64,000 bases of DNA. It comes from Pseudomonas sp. GR 6-02. GTDB taxonomy: Bacteria > Pseudomonadota > Gammaproteobacteria > Pseudomonadales > Pseudomonadaceae. The position numbers were made by a program, and so were the translations under genes. The notes beneath the pieces are model-generated. The model was not told the DNA's origin. It saw nothing but the letters and a program-made list of their open reading frames with translations, and searched no databases. This document shows, piece by piece, positions 36,124 to 43,307 of the stretch; the stretch's first letter is position 1, and the number at the start of each line of letters is the position of its first letter. Where the stretch lies: positions 4,163,001 through 4,227,000 of the forward strand of contig NZ_CP011567.1 of NCBI RefSeq assembly GCF_001655615.1, in the 5' to 3' direction.

Positions 36124-36789
36124 TTAGAATTTGGCAGTCGCCTGAACCACCACGCCGATGATTCGGCATTCCTCGGTGTAAAGGGCTTTCGGATACGTCG
36201 GATTGAGCGGGACCAGGTAACGCTGCCCGCCCTCTTCGATCAGTTTGCGAAAGACCGCCTCGGCGCTGCCGGGCCATTGGGCGATCACCAGTTTGCCAGG
36301 CTCCGGCACGATCGCCGGGTCGACCAGAATCAGCATGCCCTCGGCAATGCTCGCTCCCGTAGGGGCGGTCATCGCGTCGCCGACCACCACCAGCCAGAAC
36401 GCCGCGCCCTGTGCGTGGTAATCGGACAGCTCGAAACGTGGCTTGCTGACAGCCAGCGAAGTACCGTAGGTCGATAGCTCGCCGTCGCGCACCTCCCCGG
36501 TTTCCCGCCAGTCACTGACCGGGTAGCGAAAGTACGGGTTGTACTTTTGCGCCAGGGAGATCTCCTCATCCTCTGAGGGCAGCGGCTCCCTGATCACCAT
36601 CGCCACTTCCAGATAGTCCATGCCGAGCGCCCGCAAGACACGATTCATCTCTGCGATGCCGGGCTGACGACGTTTATTGAGCCAGTGGCCGACGCCACCC
36701 TGGGACATCCCGATGCGCTCGGCGAGTATTTCCTGAGTGACTTTGAGTTCACTCATTTTGGCCTTGACCAATTCAATCCATTTATCCAT
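36124..36789 (-). CDS. XRE/S24-type repressor lacking self-cleavage residues
   Basis: This CI/LexA-like repressor has 221 residues from ATG 36789. The N-terminal HTH reads VTQEILAERIGMSQGGVGHWLNKRRQPG (17-44). The C-terminal S24 domain is recognisable from VVGDAMTAPTGASIAEGMLILVDP and PLNPTYPK. Three residues that family members need for RecA-stimulated self-cleavage are changed. The catalytic Ser of GDSM is Ala139, the catalytic Lys of the FKKL block is Arg181, and the Ala-Gly cleavage pair appears as Thr97-Gly98. The alignment is by eye. It probably binds DNA as a repressor that does not respond to SOS. No prophage or pyocin genes are nearby, so its target is unknown. Confidence 0.85.
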   Translation of the reverse strand: MDKWIELVKAKMSELKVTQEILAERIGMSQGGVGHWLNKRRQPGIAEMNRVLRALGMDYLEVAMVIREPLPSEDEEISLAQKYNPYFRYPVSDWRETGEVRDGELSTYGTSLAVSKPRFELSDYHAQGAAFWLVVVGDAMTAPTGASIAEGMLILVDPAIVPEPGKLVIAQWPGSAEAVFRKLIEEGGQRYLVPLNPTYPKALYTEECRIIGVVVQATAKF

Positions 36790-36918
36790 GTGCGGCACGA
36801 TACGTGGGGTACTCCGACCATCAAAACACAAATTGTAGTATTAAAACTGAAGACACAAATACAGTAAGTACTAAGCTGGGCTCACGGATTTGAATTTCTC
36901 ACGGAGCTCGCCATCGTC

Positions 36919-37260
36919 ATGACCATCCCCAGCAATACCTTGCCCGATATGCAAATCGACACCAGCCTCACCTCGCCAAAAGGCTCTGCCGCGGCGCAGC
37001 GCGCACTGGACTATTACTTGAAACCAGCTGTGTCAGAAGTAGCCAGCGAAGAACGTTTCTTTGATGTGAACCGTAACATCAGCAGCGAAGAGGCGCTGGT
37101 CCATGCTTCGGATCTGCTGCGGTGCGCCGTTGCCACCGCGCATGAGTCAGCCAACCAACTGCAGGGCGCAAGCCGGGATCTGGCGTTTTCGACGGTGCAC
37201 ATGATCGACATGGCCAAGGCGATGGTCGAACGGGCCCTGGAGGGCAATCAGAACAATTGA
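36919..37260 (+). CDS. DUF6124-family small protein
   Basis: This 113-residue protein resembles a Pseudomonas-specific family now called DUF6124 (earlier DUF3077). It has AAQRALDYYLKP, then LLVHA-like EALVHASDLLRCAVATAHESANQL, and a C-terminal helix VHMIDMAKAMVERALE. No function is known. It is divergent from the S24 repressor across about 130 bases and lies just upstream of the PrrF RNA. It has no signal peptide and no membrane segment. Confidence 0.75.
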   Translation: MTIPSNTLPDMQIDTSLTSPKGSAAAQRALDYYLKPAVSEVASEERFFDVNRNISSEEALVHASDLLRCAVATAHESANQLQGASRDLAFSTVHMIDMAKAMVERALEGNQNN

Positions 37261-37318
37261 GGCGGGAGCGCATTGGAGGAGGACAGGAAAATTTTTCCAA
37301 TCGCGCAGGTAGAAACAT

Positions 37319-37350
37319 TTGACTTGCAAATGATAATGATTATTATTGCA
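37319..37350 (+). promoter_or_regulatory. Fur-controlled promoter of PrrF
   Basis: TTGACT (37319-37324) and TATTAT (37341-37346) form a sigma-70 promoter with a 16-base spacer. A Fur box beginning GATAATGATTATTATT (37332-37350, about 14 of 19 matches to consensus) overlaps the -10, so Fur-iron should block it. Confidence 0.85.
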
Positions 37351-37352
37351 TC

Positions 37353-37466
37353 AACTGGTCGCGAGATCAGTCGATAGGCCAAGAGACCTTAGGTCGGACT
37401 CCTGGACTATCTCCTCATCAGGCTAATCACGGTTTTTGACCCGGCTTTTTGCCGGGTCTTTTTTTT
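37353..37466 (+). ncRNA. prrF: PrrF small RNA (iron-sparing)
   Basis: This is a regulatory RNA of about 114 bases. It opens with AACTGGTCGCGAGATCAG and contains the conserved target-pairing core ACTATCTCCTCATCAGGCTA, followed by a CACGG-TTTTT stretch and a terminator, all as in PrrF1/PrrF2 of P. aeruginosa. Under iron limitation it represses iron-rich proteins by base pairing with Hfq. A Fur box overlaps the promoter. It is single here; the tandem pair known in P. aeruginosa is not present in this window. Confidence 0.93.
37438..37466 (+). terminator. Rho-independent terminator of PrrF
   Basis: The stem GACCCGGC/GCCGGGTC with a five-T loop (37438-37458) is followed by eight T residues. Confidence 0.92.
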
Positions 37467-37741
37467 GCCAGTCAGGCTGGCTTTGGCTTCAGGCTAATGA
37501 AGTCTGTAGGTGCTGCAAAATTCGATTGGCGCGGATGATATCAAAAGAATATCTACTGCCAAGAGAAGCCCGGCAGCACTGGGCCAAACTAACGAAAAAT
37601 AGCACTTGAGAATCAATTGCGCAGTCTCTAAGCTGCATCGGCGTCAAGGAGGACGCCCCCCCTTTTACCCCCCCGTAATTTCCCCCCGGTTTCTCCCCCT
37701 CTTGCGTGTAAAGTAGCAGCCATAAAAATCGTATTCAGGAA
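37467..37741. other. Intergenic region before the M14 carboxypeptidase gene
   Basis: About 275 bases without a credible gene. There is a C-run-rich stretch (37650-37690) and presumably the promoter of the downstream gene. No other RNA structure was identified. Confidence 0.5.
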
Positions 37742-37747
37742 ATGATT

Positions 37748-38899
37748 ATGGCCGGGGCTAAATCTTCTTTCGACATCAGCGCTAACTTCGACAGCGGCAA
37801 CATTGATGTGCTGGACATCAGCAATCCTCTGCAAGCATTGCTGGCCATCAGGCCAGACACTCGCAGCCAGCATTTCCAGTGGTTCCATTTCAAGGCCAGC
37901 GGCCTGCATGTGGGTCAGGAGCATTGGTTTCGTCTGAACAACGCCAGCAAATCCTCATACAACAAGGCCTGGGATGGTTATCAGGCGGTGGCGTCCTACG
38001 ACCACGTCAACTGGTTCCGGGTGCCGACCATCTTCGAAGGCGACTGCCTGCGTTTCAGCCTTGAAGCCACTGCCACCCATGCCTGGTTCGCCTACTTCGA
38101 ACCCTACAGCCGTGGCCGTCACGACTGGCTGATCGAACAGGCACTGACCAAGGCCGGCACCGAACTGTTGGCCACCGGCAAGAGCGTTGAAGGTCGTGAC
38201 ATCCAGTTGTTGCGCAAAGGAACTGGCGGCGAAGGCCAGCGCAAGGTCTGGATCATTGCCCAGCAACACCCCGGCGAACACATGGCCGAATGGTTCATGG
38301 AAGGCGTGATCGAACGCCTGGAAAAACATGACGACCCGGTGCTGAATAAGCTCCTGGCCAGCGCCGACCTGTACCTGGTGCCGAACATGAACCCGGACGG
38401 CGCCTTCCACGGTCATTTGCGCACCAATGCCATGGGCCAGGACCTGAATCGCGCCTGGCAGAACGCCAGCCAGGAAATCAGCCCGGAAGTGCTGTTCGTT
38501 CAGCAGCAAATGGAAAAATACGGCGTCGACCTGTTCCTCGACATCCATGGCGATGAAGAAATTCCCTACGTGTTCACCGCCGGTTGCGAAGGCAACCCCG
38601 GCTATACACCGCGGATCGAAAAACTCGAAGAGCGCTTCCGCAGCCATCTGAAGCACCTGACCAAGGACTTTCAGACCAAACACGGCTACACCCGCGACGA
38701 ACCGGGCAAAGCCAACATGACCCTGGCCTGCAACAGCGTCGGTCAGAAGTTCGACTGCCTGTCCTTTACCATTGAAATGCCCTTCAAGGACAACAACGAC
38801 GCGCCGAATGCGCTGACCGGCTGGTCTGGTAAGCGTTCGAAGCAGTTGGGCAAGGATGTGCTGACGACCATTGCCGACATGGTCGATACCTTGCGCTGA
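37748..38899 (+). CDS. M14-family zinc carboxypeptidase (cytosolic type)
   Basis: This protein of 383 residues has an N-terminal beta-sandwich domain (SQHFQWFHFKASGLHVGQEHWFRL) preceding an M14 catalytic domain, the layout of cytosolic carboxypeptidases related to eukaryotic deglutamylases. Zinc ligands fall in QQHPGEHMAEWFMEG (H-x-x-E) and DIHGDEEIPYVF; Arg/Asn come from NMNPDGAFHGHLRTN; and the catalytic Glu is in FTIEMPF. There is no signal peptide. ATG 37748 has AGGAA at good spacing; ATG 37742 is an alternative. The natural substrate in bacteria is unclear. It is transcribed alone. Confidence 0.9.
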   Translation: MAGAKSSFDISANFDSGNIDVLDISNPLQALLAIRPDTRSQHFQWFHFKASGLHVGQEHWFRLNNASKSSYNKAWDGYQAVASYDHVNWFRVPTIFEGDCLRFSLEATATHAWFAYFEPYSRGRHDWLIEQALTKAGTELLATGKSVEGRDIQLLRKGTGGEGQRKVWIIAQQHPGEHMAEWFMEGVIERLEKHDDPVLNKLLASADLYLVPNMNPDGAFHGHLRTNAMGQDLNRAWQNASQEISPEVLFVQQQMEKYGVDLFLDIHGDEEIPYVFTAGCEGNPGYTPRIEKLEERFRSHLKHLTKDFQTKHGYTRDEPGKANMTLACNSVGQKFDCLSFTIEMPFKDNNDAPNALTGWSGKRSKQLGKDVLTTIADMVDTLR

Positions 38900-38916
38900 T
38901 CACCCTTGGACAAAAG

Positions 38917-38955
38917 ATCGCAGCCTTCGCAGCTCCTGCAAGGCTGCGATTTTTT
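38917..38955. terminator. Bidirectional terminator
   Basis: The stem ATCGCAGCCTT/AAGGCTGCGAT (38917-38927 with 38940-38950) is followed by TTTTT, with CAAAA on the other side. It is placed between the converging carboxypeptidase and hxlR-type genes. Confidence 0.85.
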
Positions 38956-38961
38956 GATGTT

Positions 38962-39408
38962 TTACTCAGCCGGGATCCGCACACAATCCTGGGGCCCCAA
39001 CAGCCGCCCATCCTCGGCGCGCAATTCCAGCGGCCGCACCGGTCGACCGTTCTCACGATCGACAACCTGCGAATGCGCCTCCCCCGCCTCATAGAAAAAC
39101 GCCTCGCCCCACTGCCGCAACCCGATGATTAACGGGAACAAGCCCTGGCCCTTCTCCGTCAGCACATATTCCTGATACGCGCTGCCATCCGACGCCGGCA
39201 CCAGATCGAAAATCCCGTGGGCCACCAATGTGCGCAGGCGTGCCGAAAGAATGTTCTTGGCCATGCCGAGATTGCGCTGGAACTCACCGAAGCGTCGCAG
39301 GCCATCGAACGCATCGCGCACGATCAATAGCGACCACCAATCCCCAATCGCATCCAGTGAACGAGCGACCGGGCATTCGGCGCCTTCCATGCTTGTACGT
39401 TTAACCAT
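38962..39408 (-). CDS. HxlR-family transcriptional regulator
   Basis: This winged-HTH regulator has 148 residues: CPVARSLDAIGDWWSLLIVRDAFDGLRRFGEFQRNLGMAKNILSARLRTLVAHGIF, typical of HxlR/YodB. A conserved Cys near residue 10 could sense electrophiles or oxidants as in relatives. ATG 39408 gives the family N-terminus. It is divergent from an MFS exporter; a 22-base perfect inverted repeat lies between them and is the likely operator for both. Confidence 0.92.
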   Translation of the reverse strand: MVKRTSMEGAECPVARSLDAIGDWWSLLIVRDAFDGLRRFGEFQRNLGMAKNILSARLRTLVAHGIFDLVPASDGSAYQEYVLTEKGQGLFPLIIGLRQWGEAFFYEAGEAHSQVVDRENGRPVRPLELRAEDGRLLGPQDCVRIPAE

Positions 39409-39430
39409 GACCGCGTCCGCCGGCAACCAA

Positions 39431-39490
39431 TGTGGTTGCAATATAAAACCAGAATCCTTACCGTACAACTGGTTTTATATTGCAACCACA
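39431..39490. promoter_or_regulatory. HxlR operator: 22-base perfect inverted repeat
   Basis: The arm at 39431-39452 (containing GGTTGCAATATAAAACC) is repeated in inverted orientation, without mismatch, at 39469-39490, around a 16-base spacer. Each arm also reads GGTT-N9-AACC. It lies between the starts of hxlR and the MFS gene, ends close to both, and is A+T-rich. Confidence 0.82.
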
Positions 39491-39504
39491 CAAGGAAGCC
39501 TGTG

Positions 39505-40926
39505 ATGAAACCTGACCACCCGTTAAGCGGCGCCGTGGTGCTGCTGTTTGCCGTCGCCTGCGGCCTGGCCGTCGGCAATGTGTATTACGCACAACCATTG
39601 CTCGATGCCATGGCCGAAGCCTTCGCCATGGACCCGGCAACCATCGGTATCATCATCACCCTCACTCAGATCGGTTATGGCGTGGGCCTGTTGTTGCTGG
39701 TCCCTCTGGGGGATCTGCTCAACCGCCGCCGATTGATCGTCTTGCAAACCCTGCTGTCGGCACTGGCCTTGTTGATGATTGCGTTAGCCCCGAGCAGCAC
39801 CTGGCTGTTGCTCGGCATGGCGCTGACCGGGTTACTGGCGGTCGTTACGCAAGTCCTGGTGGCCTACGCCGCGACGCTGGCCATCCCGGCGCAACATGGA
39901 CGTGTGGTAGGCGTGATCACCAGCGGCATTGTCGTCGGCATTCTATTGGCACGAACGGTGGCCGGCGGCATGGCCGACCTGGCTGGTTGGCGTTCGATTT
40001 ATCTGCTGTCCGCCGGGTTGACCCTGGTGATGGCGCTGCTGTTGTTTCGTGTGCTGCCCAGGCACGAAGACGCGCGACCGGATAGCGCTTACGGCGCGTT
40101 GATCGGCTCAGTCTTCACGTTGTTCAAGGAAGAACCCGTGTTGCGTCAACGGGCCATCCTTGCCCTGCTGACGTTCGCCAGTGCCATGGTGCTGTGGACC
40201 CCTTTGGTATTGCCGTTGAGCGCCCCGCCGCTTTCACTGTCCCACACCGAAATCGGACTGTTCGGGCTGGCCGGGGCTGCCGGCGCACTGGCCGCTGCTC
40301 GCGCCGGGCATCTGGCCGATCGTGGCCTGGGTCAATGGACCAGCGGACTGTCGTTGTTGCTGATGCTCGCCTCATGGCTGCCCATCGCCCTCACTCAATC
40401 CTCGCTGTGGGCGCTGCTGCTCGGGGTGATTACGCTGGATCTGGGTTTGCAGGCCGTCCATGTCACCAGCCAGAGCATGATCTACAGCGTGCGCCCCGAA
40501 GCGCAAAGCCGACTCACCGCCGGCTACATGCTGTTCTATTCGATCGGCAGCGCCTTGGGCTCTATCGGTTCGACGGCGATGTATGCCTGGGGCGGCTGGA
40601 TCGCGGTGTGCTGGCTGGGTGCGGGCATCAGCGCCGTAGCGTTGATCTATTGGTGGCTGACGCTCGCCGCCAAAACACCCAACACCTGTGGCAAGCCCCC
40701 TCGCCACAGTTATCGGCAGTCCCCCCGACTCATCCACGGTCCCTGCCCCGCAACATGCTGTCCAGCACCTCATCGCGGCGCACCCAACCGTGAAACAACG
40801 CCGCCGCCAGGTGCAGCAGCACGGTCAGGAACAATAGATACGCCAGATACCTATGTGCCTTGCGCAGGAATGCAAACACCTGCGTATTCGCCGGCAGGAT
40901 CGACGGCAGTTGCAACGAGCTGCTGA
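39505..40926 (+). CDS. MFS transporter with repeat-derived C-terminal extension
   Basis: This is a 12-helix major facilitator exporter of the DHA1/YnfM-like type: GNVYYAQPLLDAMAEAFAM and GYGVGLLLLVPLGDLLNRRRLIV (loop 2-3 motif) near the start. ATG 39505 follows AAGGAA. Helices end near residue 390 (AVALIYWWLTLAAKTPNT). The next 80 residues (Pro, Arg, Thr and Ser rich) look unlike a transporter. They begin exactly where a CTGTGGCAAGCC-type genome repeat enters (40685) and run on antisense through the 3' part of the cytochrome b561 gene. The repeat has probably replaced the ancestral stop. It is likely controlled by the divergent HxlR. Confidence 0.88.
   Translation: MKPDHPLSGAVVLLFAVACGLAVGNVYYAQPLLDAMAEAFAMDPATIGIIITLTQIGYGVGLLLLVPLGDLLNRRRLIVLQTLLSALALLMIALAPSSTWLLLGMALTGLLAVVTQVLVAYAATLAIPAQHGRVVGVITSGIVVGILLARTVAGGMADLAGWRSIYLLSAGLTLVMALLLFRVLPRHEDARPDSAYGALIGSVFTLFKEEPVLRQRAILALLTFASAMVLWTPLVLPLSAPPLSLSHTEIGLFGLAGAAGALAAARAGHLADRGLGQWTSGLSLLLMLASWLPIALTQSSLWALLLGVITLDLGLQAVHVTSQSMIYSVRPEAQSRLTAGYMLFYSIGSALGSIGSTAMYAWGGWIAVCWLGAGISAVALIYWWLTLAAKTPNTCGKPPRHSYRQSPRLIHGPCPATCCPAPHRGAPNRETTPPPGAAARSGTIDTPDTYVPCAGMQTPAYSPAGSTAVATSC
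40685..40710. repeat. Short CTGTGGC...GCCACAG repeat within the MFS reading frame
   Basis: CCTGTGGCAAGCCCCCTCGCCACAGT is a compact member of the R0-like family seen at 23879-24012 and 55408-55506. It sits at the boundary between the true MFS coding part and the odd C-terminal tail. Confidence 0.75.
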
Positions 40927-41275
40927 GCATCACCGGATCGCCAGCCGCCGATATCATCGCCCAGCCCAGCAGCGGCAAAATCAGCATCAAGGCGTACAGC
41001 AAGACATGCGAAGCCTTCGCCGCGAGCACTTGCCAACCCGGCAAGTCCGCCGGCAGCGGTGGTTGCCGGGTCGAAAAACGCACGGCCAGACGCACGACCA
41101 CCAACAGCAGAATGGCGATGCCCAACGGTTTGTGCAGGTGGATCAGCCACTCGTGACGCTCGGACACCGAGGCCACCATGCCGGCGCCGATGAACAGCAT
41201 CGCGATGATCATCAGCGCCATCAGCCAATGCAGCAGCCGCGCCAGGGGAGCGAAATGGTTCGGTTGAGCGCTCAT
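40730..41275 (-). CDS. Cytochrome b561
   Basis: This is a four-helix di-haem b membrane protein of 181 residues. HWLMALMIIAMLFIG (helix 1 with His), LHKPLGIAILLLVVVRL (helix 2 with His), ASHVLLYALMLILPLLGW (helix 3 with His) and KAHRYLAYLLFLTVLLHLAAALFHGW (helix 4 with His residues) give the CybB pattern. It oxidises quinol and can pass electrons to a periplasmic partner. The ATG overlaps the stop of the catalase-like gene upstream, so the two likely form an electron-transfer pair. Its last 197 bases are antisense to the MFS tail. Confidence 0.92.
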   Translation of the reverse strand: MSAQPNHFAPLARLLHWLMALMIIAMLFIGAGMVASVSERHEWLIHLHKPLGIAILLLVVVRLAVRFSTRQPPLPADLPGWQVLAAKASHVLLYALMLILPLLGWAMISAAGDPVMLSSSLQLPSILPANTQVFAFLRKAHRYLAYLLFLTVLLHLAAALFHGWVRRDEVLDSMLRGRDRG

Positions 41276-42363
41276 TGATGAGCCTCCTGCTTGGCGTTGG
41301 GCAACTGATTCACTTCGCTGGTGCGACGCAGATAGGAATTGGCATAGCCCGCTGAACGAGCGGCGAGCAGCGGGTCGTCGGAGCCTTCGATACCGCTGGG
41401 CAATACCAGTGGGTCGTAGTTGATGTCACGGCACTCGCCATTGAGTTGTGGCTGGGTGCTTTCGAGCACCAGAGTGCCGGCGTTCACAACTTTTCGGTCG
41501 CCGGGCCAGGCCTTGCTCGCGTCGTTGACCGGGTCCCCAGGGTTCGCCAGGGTGATGTTCAACTGCCAACGCAGCGGTCCGGCGGACAAACGCTGAACCA
41601 GATCCTTCTCCAGAAAGTCAGCGCCCTCCGGTGCCGTCGCGCCCGCCGCATCCTGAGCAACCGGGGTCATGCTCCAACGCACCGCTTGCCGCTGCCCCGC
41701 TGCGTTCACCAGGTAAAACGCATTGACGCTGTTATACGTCTCGGTCGCATAACTGGCAGAAGGTTTGGCAGTCTTGATCCAGGCAAGAAACGGCGCGGCT
41801 TCCGGGTGAGAACCGAAGAACGCCGGCACTGCCGCAGGATTCGGTTTGCCGGTGGCCGGGTCCGGTGACTGCGCCTGTTGCAGCTGATAGAACGCCTCGG
41901 GCGTGCCCACCGGGAACACCGGCATGCTGTTCATCCCGGTGCGCCACTGCTGACCGTTGGCCTGGGTAAAGCGCAACGCCAGGCTGCGGATCGGCACGCT
42001 GTTGTCCGGTGCGTAAGGGTTGCCGGCAGGCAGCGCGAAACGCCCGACCACCGGGGTCCGCGCTTCATTGAACACTTGGGCGCTGGAATACTCGCGCACC
42101 TGGCCGCTACTCTCGAAATGCCCGATAACGCACACCCCTTTGGCGTGGTTACGACGGAACCCCGGGTGCACGCCGTTGTTTTTCTCCAGCACATTGATCA
42201 ACGCTTTCGGCGTCAGGCGCTGTGGGTCGAGTGTGCCGTTGACGTAGGCAAAAGCCCCGGCCAGCGCGGCGACCACCACGGCAATGCCGGTCAGGCGCAA
42301 CGTCAGGCTCGCGGTGCTCAGGGGCGGCCGAGACGGCCCTGTTGTAGATGAGCGATCAACCAT
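41272..42363 (-). CDS. SrpA-like catalase-related peroxidase
   Basis: This small catalase-fold haem protein has 363 residues. An N-terminal membrane anchor or signal (about 25-46) should put it on the periplasmic side. The distal-His block is GVHPGFRRNHAKGVCVIGHF, followed by RSLALRFTQANGQQWRTGMNSMPVFPVGTPEAFYQL as in SrpA-type catalases. ATG 42363 has GGAG at good distance. Family members are peroxidases rather than true catalases. Co-translation with cytochrome b561 suggests that quinol supplies the electrons for peroxide reduction; that link is inference. Confidence 0.9.
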   Translation of the reverse strand: MVDRSSTTGPSRPPLSTASLTLRLTGIAVVVAALAGAFAYVNGTLDPQRLTPKALINVLEKNNGVHPGFRRNHAKGVCVIGHFESSGQVREYSSAQVFNEARTPVVGRFALPAGNPYAPDNSVPIRSLALRFTQANGQQWRTGMNSMPVFPVGTPEAFYQLQQAQSPDPATGKPNPAAVPAFFGSHPEAAPFLAWIKTAKPSASYATETYNSVNAFYLVNAAGQRQAVRWSMTPVAQDAAGATAPEGADFLEKDLVQRLSAGPLRWQLNITLANPGDPVNDASKAWPGDRKVVNAGTLVLESTQPQLNGECRDINYDPLVLPSGIEGSDDPLLAARSAGYANSYLRRTSEVNQLPNAKQEAHQ

Positions 42364-42485
42364 GAAAGTCTCCGGGGCCATAGGCCACAGGGGGAAAGAG
42401 CTATGAGACGAACGTCACGTAGGATTATTCCCCCTGAACTGTAGTTTCTTTCAAAGCACCGCTAGCGACGAATCCTCAAGGTTGG

Positions 42486-43250
42486 TCAAACCGGGTTAAA
42501 ACTCGGCTCACGCTTCTGCAAAAAAGCCTGCATACCTTCCTGTTGCCCCTGCGTGGCAAACAAACCATGAAACACTCTTCGCTCGAAAAGAAGGCCATCG
42601 CGCAATCCTGACTCCAGTGCCCGGTCCACTGCTTCTCGCGCAGCGAGTGTGGCGGTTTTGGCGAAACCGGCAATGATCTGCGCTGCGGCCAAGGATTGCT
42701 CCAGCAGATCGCTGGCAACGATGACCCGCGACACCAATCCTGCCCGCTCGGCCTCTTCGGCCGACATCGAGCGTCCGGTCAAAATCATGTCCATGGCCTT
42801 CGACTTGCCGATCAGGCGCGTGAGACGTTGGGTCCCGCCCATTCCAGGCATCACCCCCAACCTGATTTCCGGTTGTCCAAAACGAGCGTTATCGGCAGCA
42901 AAGATCAGATCGCACATCATGGCCAACTCACAGCCGCCACCGTATGCATAACCGGCAACAGCGGCCAGCTTGGGCGTACGCAACGCGGCAAAGGCTTCCC
43001 AATCGGCGAAATAATCCTCATGGACCATGTCCAGGTAAGATTTTCCGTACATCTCCTTGATGTCGGCACCCGCCGCAAAAAAATCCGCTGTCCCGGTGAT
43101 CACGAAACAGCCGACTCCGGGGTCGCGGTCCAGCCGTTGCAAGGTGTCCAGCAGTTCGCGCATCAGGGCCGAACTCAAAGCATTCCTGGCCTGCGGCCGA
43201 TTAAGACGAATCAATACGACTCGATCATGACGTTCGATCAATGTGTGCAT
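42486..43250 (-). CDS. Enoyl-CoA hydratase/isomerase family protein
   Basis: This crotonase-fold protein has 254 residues. The oxyanion-hole region is [21 protein letters not shown], then [24 protein letters not shown] (Glu of GGGCELA, one catalytic Glu) and [25 protein letters not shown] (second catalytic Glu region), so both hydratase glutamates appear present. It is 57 bases downstream of the membrane oxidoreductase and on the same strand as the adenylation gene. This suggests one operon of three genes. The substrate is unknown. Confidence 0.88.
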   Translation of the reverse strand: MHTLIERHDRVVLIRLNRPQARNALSSALMRELLDTLQRLDRDPGVGCFVITGTADFFAAGADIKEMYGKSYLDMVHEDYFADWEAFAALRTPKLAAVAGYAYGGGCELAMMCDLIFAADNARFGQPEIRLGVMPGMGGTQRLTRLIGKSKAMDMILTGRSMSAEEAERAGLVSRVIVASDLLEQSLAAAQIIAGFAKTATLAAREAVDRALESGLRDGLLFERRVFHGLFATQGQQEGMQAFLQKREPSFNPV

Positions 43251-43307
43251 GGTGATCTCATTAAATAGATGTGAAATGTTTGAATGAAAAAACGCTCTTG
43301 GCACACT

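Noticed and set aside
36124..36789. Sign of a prophage or tailocin cluster
   Set aside because: Only the S24 repressor is present; no phage structural, lysis or integrase genes lie near it.
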